Of a DNA stretch of 15,447 bases, positions 1-6,328 are shown piece after piece; positions within the stretch are counted from its first letter, which is position 1; the number at the start of each line of letters is the position of its first letter. Origin of the DNA: Myxococcales bacterium (GTDB lineage: Bacteria; Myxococcota; Polyangia; Fen-1088); contig PMLH01000194.1 of assembly GCA_003159055.1 (NCBI GenBank), positions 2,873-18,319 of the forward strand, read 5' to 3'. The notes under the pieces are model-generated. The model did no database searches, had not been told where the DNA came from, and saw only the letters and a list, made by a program, of their open reading frames with translations. The position numbers and the translations under genes were made by a program.

Positions 1-565
1 GCCGGCTGCGCTCGTGAATGGTGCGCGCGACCAATTCCTTGCCCGACCCGCTTTCGCCGGTGACCAGCACGGTGGCGTCGGTGGGCGCAACCTGTGCGAT
101 CTGCTTGTAGAGCTCGAGCATGGGGGGGCTGGTCCCGACCAAGATCTTGCGCTCGGCGATGACGGACCTGAGCGAACGGTTCTCCTTGGAGAGTCGCCGC
201 CGCTCCAGGCAACGAGCCACGGTTGCACGAAGCGCCACGATGTCCACCGGCTTGGCAAGGTAGTCCGCCGCCCCGCTGGCGATGGCGTCCATGGCGGCGC
301 CTGGCTCGGCATAGGCGGTTATCAGAACCACGGGGGTGTCCGGGAATTCCTTGGCGACCGTTTCGAGAACCTCCAGCCCGCTGGCGCGGGTCATCTGGAT
401 GTCGCTCAGCACGAGGTCAAACGCGCTTTCGCGAAGCCGGTCAAGGGCCTCGCGACCGTCGGCAACCGCCACCACGTCATAGCTCTCGTCGCGAAGGACG
501 TTGGCCAGAAGCTCCAGGGTCAGGTCATCGTCTTCGGCGATCAGAATCTTGGCGGGCAAAGGCAC
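1..565 (-). CDS. NtrC-family sigma-54-dependent response regulator (C-terminal part beyond the window)
   Basis: This is the N-terminal 188 residues of a two-component activator; the gene runs off the left edge. Residues ~6-120 form a receiver domain: acidic pocket EDDD at 11-14, phosphoacceptor D55 in LVLSDIQM, switch Thr83 in LITAY, Lys105 in LAKP. A linker (~120-142) leads into the AAA+ sigma-54-interaction domain, whose Walker A GESGSGKE (~170-177) is complete before the window ends. The expected GAFTGA loop and C-terminal Fis-type HTH are not visible. In this family, phosphorylation drives ATP-dependent opening of sigma-54 promoters. GTG at 565-563 is chosen because the receiver fold begins right after it; no good Shine-Dalgarno is seen. 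The Pro that usually follows the phosphoacceptor loop (D-x-x-M-P) is Thr here. It is divergent from the histidine kinase at 625, its probable partner by position. Confidence 0.9.
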   Translation of the reverse strand, partial: MPLPAKILIAEDDDLTLELLANVLRDESYDVVAVADGREALDRLRESAFDLVLSDIQMTRASGLEVLETVAKEFPDTPVVLITAYAEPGAAMDAIASGAADYLAKPVDIVALRATVARCLERRRLSKENRSLRSVIAERKILVGTSPPMLELYKQIAQVAPTDATVLVTGESGSGKELVARTIHERSR

Positions 566-613
566 ATCGCAAAGACTATCATGCAGGCAGCGTGACGCCG
601 GCAGGACTTCGAT

Positions 614-627
614 GGAGGAACCCGTTG
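614..627 (+). promoter_or_regulatory. Shine-Dalgarno fixing a TTG start for the histidine kinase
   Basis: GGAGGA at 614-619 lies five bases before TTG at 625-627, which is in frame with the kinase and directly precedes its first hydrophobic helix. The nearby ATG at 612 is out of frame. No other in-frame start in this stretch has such a site, so TTG is the best start. Confidence 0.7.
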
Positions 628-1896
628 CGTACCCCAAAACCTGGGACCAGAATTTTGAGCAATTGGCCTGTGCTCGCCGCGCTTGGGCTGGTGACCCTGA
701 TGGTGGTCGGGATGATTGGGCTCGACGTGCACTTCTCGGAGGTTGAATCGGTCAAGACCACCGACATCATCGAGAACGCGCAACGTTCGATCCTCCTGCT
801 GACCGACCTCCGTCACCACGCCCAGCATTTGGCGTCGGCGAGGGAGGCCTCCGACATCGAGAGGTGGAGGCAGTCGATCGCGGATGCGTCCGAGAGTTAC
901 GATCCTATCGCGACCTACAAAGGAGAACGCGACGAGTGGGATCATCTCCAGGATCTGCTCCGGCAACTTGTGGTCAACGCAACCAACCGCGCATGGGCAA
1001 TCGTCGATCTCCAAGACGCGATTGATAGGTCCGTCGCTGCGCTCATCGCCATCAACACGGCCGCAGGGCAGGGCAACCTGAGCGCCATCCGGGACGCACA
1101 TCGCCAGGCCATCTTGAGCGATGTGGTCGTCGGGGGAATCGTGCTCGCAACCGTGGCGATGATTTCGATCTGGCTCTTGCGCATTCTCGCCCGCCAGCGT
1201 CGACTGGTCCTAGAGCGCGTCCATTTCCTCCGCGAACAGAACGTTGAGTTGGAGGCATTTGCAGGGCGTGCGGCGCACGACCTGCGCAGCCCGATGAATC
1301 CGATTCGCGGCTACACGGATCTCATCCTCGAATCGCCCGCGCTGCCGGAAAACATTGCCTCCATGGCGCAGCGAATTCGTCGCGCCGTCGATCGCATGGC
1401 CCGGGTTGTGGACGACATGCTCGCGCTGTCGGTTTCAGGACGCCCACCCGAAGGGCGTTCGGCGACCGACGTCGTCGTCGGGCACATCCTCGAAGAGATG
1501 GGCGCGGAGCTGCAAGGTGTCGAGGTGGTGACCAAGTTGGGTGCGGGTCAAGTTGCCTGCGCCGAAGGGGTGTTGTCCCAGATCCTGCGCAATCTGATTG
1601 GCAATGCCATCAAGTTTCGCGCCCGCTCGCGGGCCTTGTGCATCACCCTTGAATCGCGCGAGGTCGGCTCGATGGTCGAGATCGTGGTCGAGGACAACGG
1701 TATCGGGATGGATCCCGAGAGCGCAAAACACGCCTTCGAGCCCTTCTACCGCGGCATCACCGACCGTGAGGTTCCGGGCCACGGCCTCGGCCTGGCCATT
1801 GTCGAGCGCACGACGCGAGCGCTGGGCGGATCCTGCGAGCTGTGGTCGGTCCCGGATCGTAGCACGCGCGTGGCCGTCCGGCTTCCGCGCGTGTGA
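625..1896 (+). CDS. Membrane-bound sensor histidine kinase
   Basis: A 423-residue inner-membrane sensor kinase. TM1 is at ~14-34, followed by a ~130-residue, mostly helical periplasmic sensor region with no recognised ligand-binding motif, and TM2 at ~167-189. A short helical linker leads to the HisKA dimerisation domain with phosphoacceptor His218 in AAHDLRSP. The HATPase_c domain has an N box around Asn327 (NLIGNAIKF), a G1 box DNGIGM (357-362) and a G2 box GHGLGLAI (385-392). All catalytic motifs are present, so an active kinase is expected. The signal is unknown. It is divergent from the NtrC-type regulator and convergent, with a 20-base gap, on a stand-alone receiver. Either could be the partner, or both could act in one branched pathway. 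The start at TTG is supported by a strong Shine-Dalgarno. Confidence 0.92.
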   Translation: MRTPKPGTRILSNWPVLAALGLVTLMVVGMIGLDVHFSEVESVKTTDIIENAQRSILLLTDLRHHAQHLASAREASDIERWRQSIADASESYDPIATYKGERDEWDHLQDLLRQLVVNATNRAWAIVDLQDAIDRSVAALIAINTAAGQGNLSAIRDAHRQAILSDVVVGGIVLATVAMISIWLLRILARQRRLVLERVHFLREQNVELEAFAGRAAHDLRSPMNPIRGYTDLILESPALPENIASMAQRIRRAVDRMARVVDDMLALSVSGRPPEGRSATDVVVGHILEEMGAELQGVEVVTKLGAGQVACAEGVLSQILRNLIGNAIKFRARSRALCITLESREVGSMVEIVVEDNGIGMDPESAKHAFEPFYRGITDREVPGHGLGLAIVERTTRALGGSCELWSVPDRSTRVAVRLPRV

Positions 1897-1916
1897 TCGG
1901 CGCAGACCAACGGTCG

Positions 1917-2351
1917 CTACGCTTTGTTGCCCAGCAACGCGCTTACGGCCTTGCGCAGGGCGGACACTTGGACCGGCTTTCGCAAGAGCGTGGCGTTGCC
2001 AAGGCGCTCGACCTCGGCTGGAAGGTCTGGCCGCGCGAGGCCGCTGATAACCAAGACCGGCGCACTCACCTCGGACCCACGCGCCGACCTGATCGCGGCA
2101 ATGCCGTCCAGCCAGGGCATGTCGACGTCGGTCACGATCAGGTCGAATGGCCCATGCTTGGCAAGCAACACGACCAACTCCGCGCCGCTCCCCGCCTTGT
2201 AGATCTCGGTCGTTGGGCTACTCAGAATATCGCCGACCAGATCGAGCGTCTCGGGATCGTCATCGGCAATAGCAATTCTGGCGACCATCAATTCGTCCGC
2301 GGAAGCAGTCATGCCCTTTGTGCTCGTAACTGGCTGACTGGTTCCTCGCAT
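1917..2351 (-). CDS. Single-domain response regulator (CheY-like receiver)
   Basis: A 144-residue protein that is almost entirely one receiver domain: acidic residues D30-D32, phosphoacceptor D75 in VTDVDMP, switch Ser103 in LVISG, and Lys125 in LRKP. There is no output domain, so it should work by protein contact, for example as a phosphorelay intermediate, phosphate sink or allosteric partner. The first ~22 residues are not part of the fold. Translation may instead begin at Met14 (nt 2312) or Met22; the 2351 ATG is kept because a weak AGG precedes it. It converges on the histidine kinase at 1896, which suggests, but does not prove, a shared pathway. Confidence 0.88.
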   Translation of the reverse strand: MRGTSQPVTSTKGMTASADELMVARIAIADDDPETLDLVGDILSSPTTEIYKAGSGAELVVLLAKHGPFDLIVTDVDMPWLDGIAAIRSARGSEVSAPVLVISGLARPDLPAEVERLGNATLLRKPVQVSALRKAVSALLGNKA

Positions 2352-2533
2352 AGACTACCTACAGGACGGGCGATACGAAACCAGGGATGCGCGTAGGGGA
2401 TGCATAACAGGAATTCCTTCGGTGTCCCGAGTCCCTTCTGCATCAGCAGTGCCACTCTCGGCGACCGCCTGGACGCGGAGTGACGCCCTGTTTTCGCGCG
2501 GAAAGTGCTGCTCCAGAGAGTTTCCGAGCCGCG
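2352..2533. other. Intergenic region, no gene seen
   Basis: These 182 bases separate the receiver gene from the cytochrome lipoprotein gene, both on the minus strand. The short ORFs crossing it are shadows of the lipoprotein gene. It should contain the promoter of the receiver gene, but no convincing -35/-10 pair or terminator hairpin was found. Confidence 0.4.
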
Positions 2534-2947
2534 CTACGGACTTCCTGTCGCACCCACCGCGGCGTCTTGTCGCACCTGTGGATAGCCGTCGGTCGCCCAG
2601 TTCTGCAACATCGCTTTACCGTTGGGGCCGACCCCGTCACCCCACGCGGCTCCAGGTGGCATCTTGCCATTATTGTTGCTCTGGATGAAGCGGGCACGCT
2701 CGTCGTAGGCCCCGGGAACCACGTCCGCGGCGTAGACGTCGAGCCGGAAAGTGGTTGGCGCCCCTCGCGTGGCGGGATAGCCGTGGCAAAGCAGACAATG
2801 GTCCGCGAGAAAGGGTTTGACGTCGTCCTCGAAGGTGGGATGGGGCGGCACGGTCGCAAGGTCTGCCTTGCCGAATGAACAAGCAGCAAGTGACCATGCC
2901 AAGATGGCTGGTAGGAAAACCCGAGCGGTTGTGTCTTTTTTCAACAT
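2534..2947 (-). CDS. Lipoprotein with a single c-type heme site
   Basis: A 137-residue exported lipoprotein: charged N-terminus, hydrophobic stretch and lipobox LAAC with lipidated Cys23. One heme-attachment motif C51-L-L-C54-H55 follows the phrase FEDDVKPFLADH, a pattern typical of small monoheme cytochromes of the DUF1588/planctomycete cytochrome C kind. GKMPPG (Met96) offers a possible distal heme ligand. It would sit on the periplasmic side of a membrane and carry single electrons. ATG at 2947 is chosen because AAGGA precedes it at good spacing; the alternative upstream start is a TTG seven codons earlier. It is the second gene of a minus-strand pair, 22 bases after the four-helix membrane protein, which suggests the two work together in electron transfer. 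The redox partner is not known. Confidence 0.82.
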   Translation of the reverse strand: MLKKDTTARVFLPAILAWSLAACSFGKADLATVPPHPTFEDDVKPFLADHCLLCHGYPATRGAPTTFRLDVYAADVVPGAYDERARFIQSNNNGKMPPGAAWGDGVGPNGKAMLQNWATDGYPQVRQDAAVGATGSP

Positions 2948-2969
2948 GGCTTCGATCCTTGCCCGCAAA

Positions 2970-3701
2970 TCAAAAGATCCAAGCCGTCCCCGCGGCGGTC
3001 ATGAATCCGAATGTGGTCCAACCGACCGCATCATGGATCGTTGCCATCTGCTTGATGCCACTCGGATTGCCCGCGTCTGCGGTGCGGGCGGTGATGAACC
3101 CCAGGACGACCTCCGCAACCATTCCCGCCGTGGCACCGATGGCGGCGATGCGATGGATGAGACCTGAATCGAATTTGAGCGGCTTCTTGTAGGGCTGGGG
3201 CGCCAGGAGGGCATAGATCCCGGTCGCAGTGAACAAGCCGGCCGTGGAGTAGACGAGAAGGCGATGGGGCATCTGGTAGCTACCCCTTCCGCTGCCCCCA
3301 CCGTAGAGGTCGTGGTAGTTGAGCTGGCCGATAATGCAGCTGGCCCCCATGAATGCCCAGGTCGTGAGGCCCAGGAATTGATGGATCCCCAAGCGATGGC
3401 GGCGTTTCTGCGCCAGCGCCGAGGTGTTCGCGATCTTGTCGGCGGAATGGGTCCCCGACGTCGAGGCATCTTCGGGGCCAAAGAACTCGAAATCGAGACC
3501 TGCGGGTTTGTCGGACGCGGTTGGCGTGGGGATGGGCAGCGGTTCGGAAGGCGGCGCCACGGGGAGACTTGCCGACGAGGCTTCCACCGCTGGTGTTTTC
3601 TCGTCTGCTGGAGGCGAGTCATCCGCCCTGGTCGCGACGGGCACGAGGAGAACGCCGATGAAAATTGCGGCAAACATCAGGAAGTGGCGGCTTTGAGTCA
3701 T
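2970..3701 (-). CDS. Four-TM membrane protein, possibly a b561-like di-heme cytochrome
   Basis: A 243-residue protein. A signal peptide (~1-26, ending TRADD) is followed by a Pro/Ala/Ser-rich linker (~28-65) and four predicted membrane helices at ~107-128, 146-166, 182-204 and 221-243. Each helix begins at or near a His: H107, H146, H183 and H223. If the linker is periplasmic, H107 and H183 lie near the periplasmic face and H146 and H223 near the cytoplasmic face. That is the ligand arrangement of cytochrome b561-type proteins with two b hemes. No named family was recognised, so the heme assignment is inference from His placement and from the adjacent c-type cytochrome lipoprotein. The protein ends within TM4 (AWIF). 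The start is ATG 3701; an upstream TTG would add 13 residues ahead of the signal peptide. Confidence 0.7.
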   Translation of the reverse strand: MTQSRHFLMFAAIFIGVLLVPVATRADDSPPADEKTPAVEASSASLPVAPPSEPLPIPTPTASDKPAGLDFEFFGPEDASTSGTHSADKIANTSALAQKRRHRLGIHQFLGLTTWAFMGASCIIGQLNYHDLYGGGSGRGSYQMPHRLLVYSTAGLFTATGIYALLAPQPYKKPLKFDSGLIHRIAAIGATAGMVAEVVLGFITARTADAGNPSGIKQMATIHDAVGWTTFGFMTAAGTAWIF

Positions 3702-3753
3702 TCTGCGGTTGCAGCGTAGCTGGCGCGAGGAAAGATGCAACGAGAAGTGAGCC

Positions 3754-3785
3754 CGATAATCAGGATTTGAGGTTCCACATTATCG
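3754..3785. promoter_or_regulatory. Inverted repeat CGATAAT-N18-ATTATCG, candidate operator
   Basis: Two perfect 7-base arms (3754-3760 and 3779-3785) are separated by 18 bases, 53 bases upstream of the ATG of the b561-like gene. The AT-rich arms stand out in GC-rich DNA, and the position suits a dimeric repressor or activator site for the cytochrome operon. The binding protein is unknown. Confidence 0.35.
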
Positions 3786-3811
3786 AAGGCTGTCGCCGTG
3801 GCTCATCGTGC

Positions 3812-3929
3812 TCACCAAGGGAAACTCCAGCCGCATGGATGGGCCTTGCCCGCGCCAACACAGGGCGCGACCCGGGGGAGAGACCACGAAGCGCGGCGAC
3901 AGCCATGCGGCTGGAATTTTCCTTGGTGA
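3812..3929. repeat. 118-base element with 27-bp imperfect terminal inverted repeats
   Basis: The arm at 3812-3838 and the reverse complement of 3903-3929 match at 25 of 27 bases; 64 bases lie between them. As RNA this would form a long stem. No target-site duplication is evident at the edges. It could be a small REP/MITE-like element or the stem of a structured transcript. A 43-codon GTG-initiated frame (3798-3929) runs through it but has no recognisable features. Confidence 0.6.
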
Positions 3930-4049
3930 ACCGAGTCTTGTGAAATGCGATCGCGCCTCCAGTGCGACACTCTCGAACAGGCCTGGTCTCTGCAAGTCGT
4001 ATACCGGAGCGTGGCGGTCGTGTTTGGGCAGCGCTGGGATCTTTGAAGT

Positions 4050-4076
4050 GCAAGGTTCGCAGTCCCTTGCTGCGAA
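4050..4076 (+). other. Two overlapping, mutually exclusive hairpins
   Basis: Stem A pairs GCAAGG (4050-4055) with CCTTGC (4065-4070). Stem B pairs TTCGCAG (4056-4062) with CTGCGAA (4070-4076). Stem A's loop contains stem B's left arm and the stems share a base, so they cannot both form. The site lies ~120 bases upstream of the small-protein gene at 4198 and could be part of its leader. No U-run follows, so it is not a standard terminator. Confidence 0.3.
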
Positions 4077-4197
4077 AATGGCGGTTCGGGAAGGTCGCGC
4101 CACGAGTGCAAAAATAGCTGCTCAGGAAACACCTTAGGCGAACCGATGAATCCATCAGGCCATCGGGCCCCGGGGGAATCATTTTCGGAGGAATCGA

Positions 4198-4671
4198 ATG
4201 AGCATCAACAGTATCGGCAGCAACTATGGTATCGACCCACTCACCACGAATCAGGCAGCAGCGACGGCGTCGACGACGGTCGGTGGCGTGGCCGCCAGCG
4301 ACTCGACCCAGATCTCGCCCATGGCCAGCCTGCTCACTCAGCTTCAGCAATTGCAGCAGACCGATCCCGACAAGTTCAAGTCCGTCATGTCGAGCATCGC
4401 CGACACGCTGAAGACCGATGCGCAGAATGCAACGGGGCCGAAGGCACAGCGTCTGAGCGCTCTCGCTGACAAGTTCAGCCAAGCGGCACAGACAGGCCAA
4501 ATGCCCGATTTGCAGCCCAAGGGTCAATCGCACGGCGCCTCGGGCCACCCCCACCATCATCATCAAGTGCAGAGCTACCAGGGAGGCTCAAGCGCCGTGA
4601 CCCCCGGGCAGAACCAACCTGGGTCCGACTTGGCCCAAATCATTCAAGCGGCCCTGCAGTCCGCCGGGTAG
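4198..4671 (+). CDS. Small Gln/His-rich protein of unknown function
   Basis: A 157-residue protein with a strong Shine-Dalgarno (GGAGGA, 4187-4192, six bases before ATG). It has no signal peptide or TM segment. The N-terminal ~38 residues are Ser/Thr/Ala-rich. Residues ~40-105 are predicted helical and amphipathic, with LLTQLQQLQQ and a conserved-looking segment around TDPDKFKSVMSSI. A disordered Gly/Ser/His stretch with HPHHHH (~117-121) follows, then a short C-terminal helix (DLAQIIQAALQSAG). From memory, uncharacterised bacterial proteins share the central 'QQLQQ...DP.KFK' layout, but no function is known and none is proposed. The four adjacent His could bind metal. It stands alone: a long gap lies upstream, and the cvfB-like gene converges downstream with a 56-base gap. 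Confidence 0.75.
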   Translation: MSINSIGSNYGIDPLTTNQAAATASTTVGGVAASDSTQISPMASLLTQLQQLQQTDPDKFKSVMSSIADTLKTDAQNATGPKAQRLSALADKFSQAAQTGQMPDLQPKGQSHGASGHPHHHHQVQSYQGGSSAVTPGQNQPGSDLAQIIQAALQSAG

Positions 4672-4727
4672 TTCGCCAAGAGCTTCAGCGATCAACCGCA
4701 GCTCCGGCGCATGTCCGTAGCCTGCGA

Positions 4728-5606
4728 TCAGGGTTTGAGCAAGTGCACGTGGCCGGTCTGGTCGATGTCGACCCGGCCGGCCTTCAGCAAAGTTCCCACC
4801 GCGCGCTTGAAGGCTTTCTTGCTCAGGCCAAACAGACGCCGGATCTCCTCAGGGGCTGACTTGTCGCCAACCGGCGGCGTATCGGCACGCTCCAGGACTT
4901 TCAGGATGGAGGCCGCGTCCTTTTCCAGCTCTTCGTGCACCTTCCCGCGCAGCGAAAGCTCGATTTTTCCGTCCGGGTGCACGTGGGCTACCCGAAAGCG
5001 AGCGGCGTCACCGCGCTGGAGCGCGTGCGGTTCGTGCTTGGGGACAAGGCCGAGGAAGCGTCGCTCGACGATGACGAAGAGTCCGATGGCGGGGTCCTCG
5101 CGCCACGCTTCGCCTTCGACCCATTCGTCGCGGTGGAATTGTCCGCCGCTGGCAAGCATCTCGCGCACGCGCATGGTGCCAGCCAGCCGTCCGCTGTTGT
5201 CGAGGTAAAGCCCGATGGCGTGCCGCTCGCCGACGCGTACCTCGACCGTCTGTTTTGCGAAAGGCACCAACAACTCCTTGCCGAGTCCAAAGTCCACGAA
5301 GGCCCCGAAATCGGTGCAGGCGGTCACGGCAAGAAACGCCACTTCGTCCAAAGCCAGACGGGGCGTCTTGGTCGTCGCCAGCGGTCGCCCCTCGGAATCG
5401 AGCAGAACGAATACGTCGACATGGTCGCCTTCGCGAGCGCCCTGCGGGATCTCCGGACCGAGAAGCAAAACTGCGGGCGCGTCGGCGGCCGCACCGATTT
5501 CGATCAGGAATGCCCCGGGGCTACCGAAACGCTGGATTTCGAGCGTGGCGAAACGCCCGAGCAGGTGGCGAAACGGTGGCGTTGGAGGCGCGGAGTTTGC
5601 GGACAT
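4728..5606 (-). CDS. cvfB: CvfB-like S1-domain RNA-binding protein
   Basis: A 292-residue cytoplasmic protein of the CvfB/YitL family, whose members carry tandem S1 (OB-fold) domains and a C-terminal winged helix and bind RNA. S1-like segments are seen at ~15-75, ~83-145 (LAVTACTDFGAFVDFGLGKELLVP is the clearest S1 signature) and ~150-222 (FVIVERRFLGLVP; VAHVHPDGKIELSLR). The winged helix is at ~235-290 (EEIRRLFGLSKKAFKRAVGTL, then GRVDIDQTGHVHL). Length fits the family (~280-300). Family members affect virulence-gene expression in firmicutes; the role here is unknown, probably in RNA metabolism. It starts at ATG 5606 with only a weak GGG upstream. It lies 51 bases downstream of osmC on the same strand and may be cotranscribed. 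Confidence 0.88.
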   Translation of the reverse strand: MSANSAPPTPPFRHLLGRFATLEIQRFGSPGAFLIEIGAAADAPAVLLLGPEIPQGAREGDHVDVFVLLDSEGRPLATTKTPRLALDEVAFLAVTACTDFGAFVDFGLGKELLVPFAKQTVEVRVGERHAIGLYLDNSGRLAGTMRVREMLASGGQFHRDEWVEGEAWREDPAIGLFVIVERRFLGLVPKHEPHALQRGDAARFRVAHVHPDGKIELSLRGKVHEELEKDAASILKVLERADTPPVGDKSAPEEIRRLFGLSKKAFKRAVGTLLKAGRVDIDQTGHVHLLKP

Positions 5607-5657
5607 CGCGCCCAGTGTGCCACGCTTTCGCCTTGGCCTGCACCGCGTTTGGTTCTG

Positions 5658-6071
5658 TTAGGTCACGACCGTAAGGTCGAGCGTGATGTCTAGCTTAAGG
5701 ACCTTCGAAATCGGGCAGCCGCTCTTCGCCGCAGCCGCCGCCTCCTCGATCTTGGCCTTGTCGGCGCCCGGTGCCTTGACCGTGGTGCGCAGCGCGCTCT
5801 TGGTCAGGGTGAGATTCTCGAACGTGATCCGGCTGGTGGTTTCCACCGCTTCCGGCGTGATACCGCGTTCGCCAAGCTGCGCACTCAGCGCCATGCTGAA
5901 ACAGCTCGCATGGGCGGCCGCGATCAGTTCCTCGGGGTTCGTGCCCGGCTCGCTTTCGAAGCGCGTGCGGAAGGAAAACTTTTGATCCTTGAAGGCCCCG
6001 CTCGACGCGCTGAACTTGCCCTGACCTCGCTTCAAATCGCCATTCCACACAGCATTCGCACTTCGTTCCAT
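5658..6071 (-). CDS. osmC: OsmC family peroxiredoxin
   Basis: A 137-residue cytoplasmic thiol peroxidase that reduces organic hydroperoxides. The two redox cysteines are present: C57 in AAHASCFSMAL and C119 in KSGCPISKVLK. The diagnostic GTNPEELIAAAHA precedes C57 and carries the conserved Glu. Arg35 or Arg37, in FSFRTRF, corresponds to the family's conserved Arg region. The overall pattern, including the N-terminal WNGDLKRG, is closer to E. coli OsmC than to Ohr. ATG 6071 has a good Shine-Dalgarno (AAGGAGA). A small palindrome, GTTTGGCAAAC (6088-6098), lies immediately upstream and could be an operator, though it does not match the OhrR consensus. The cvfB-like gene follows on the same strand. 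Confidence 0.95.
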   Translation of the reverse strand: MERSANAVWNGDLKRGQGKFSASSGAFKDQKFSFRTRFESEPGTNPEELIAAAHASCFSMALSAQLGERGITPEAVETTSRITFENLTLTKSALRTTVKAPGADKAKIEEAAAAAKSGCPISKVLKLDITLDLTVVT

Positions 6072-6328
6072 GGTCTCTCTCCTTAGGGTTTGGCAAACAG
6101 GCTAGCCGACTCTGCCCGGCTGGCAACTCCTTCGGATGAAAAGAACCCGTGAAGGGATTTCACGGTGGGCCGGGCTTGCTCACCTGGCGGCGGCGATTCG
6201 CGCGCGTCATTGGCGGAATATCAAGGCGTTGGCACTGTTGGGGCGCCCCCAAAGACGGCATATCGCTTGCTCTAATCCGCCTTGAATACGATGCTTACCG
6301 CTCGCGTCCACATTATCGAGGTGCTGTC
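6072..6328. other. Palindrome-rich divergent promoter region
   Basis: These 257 bases separate osmC (minus) from the secreted Gly-rich protein (plus). They contain GTTTG-G-CAAAC (6088-6098), a perfect hairpin CCGTGAA/TTCACGG (6147-6165), a wider pair GCCCGGC (6114-6120)/GCCGGGC (6169-6175) enclosing that hairpin, a near-palindrome of TTGGGGC/GCCCCCAA type (6238-6252), and TCAAGGCG (6221-6228)/CGCCTTGA (6278-6285). No clear sigma-70 or sigma-54 promoter was recognised. Confidence 0.45.

Larger units (their letters stand above)
3702..4197. other. 496-base region without a supported gene
   Basis: This lies between the divergent membrane-protein gene (minus) and the small His-rich protein gene (plus). 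Several open frames cross it on both strands (for example minus 3760-4566) but none has a Shine-Dalgarno, recognisable motif or consistent codon bias. It holds three listed structures: a 7-bp inverted repeat at 3754-3785, a 118-base element with 27-bp inverted ends at 3812-3929, and overlapping hairpins at 4050-4076. It must also contain the promoters of both flanking genes. Confidence 0.5.

Noticed and set aside
3760..4566. Minus-strand open frame across the 3702-4197 gap and the small-protein gene
   Set aside because: It has no ribosome site or motif, and it overlaps a plus-strand gene with a strong Shine-Dalgarno.
3774..6328. Shared 13-mer TCCACATTATCGA at 3774-3786 and 6307-6319, both followed by GCTGTC
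   Set aside because: One or two identical 13-mer pairs are expected by chance in a window of this size, so the match alone is not evidence of a common element. Only the ATTATCG half-site is mentioned as a possible regulator site.
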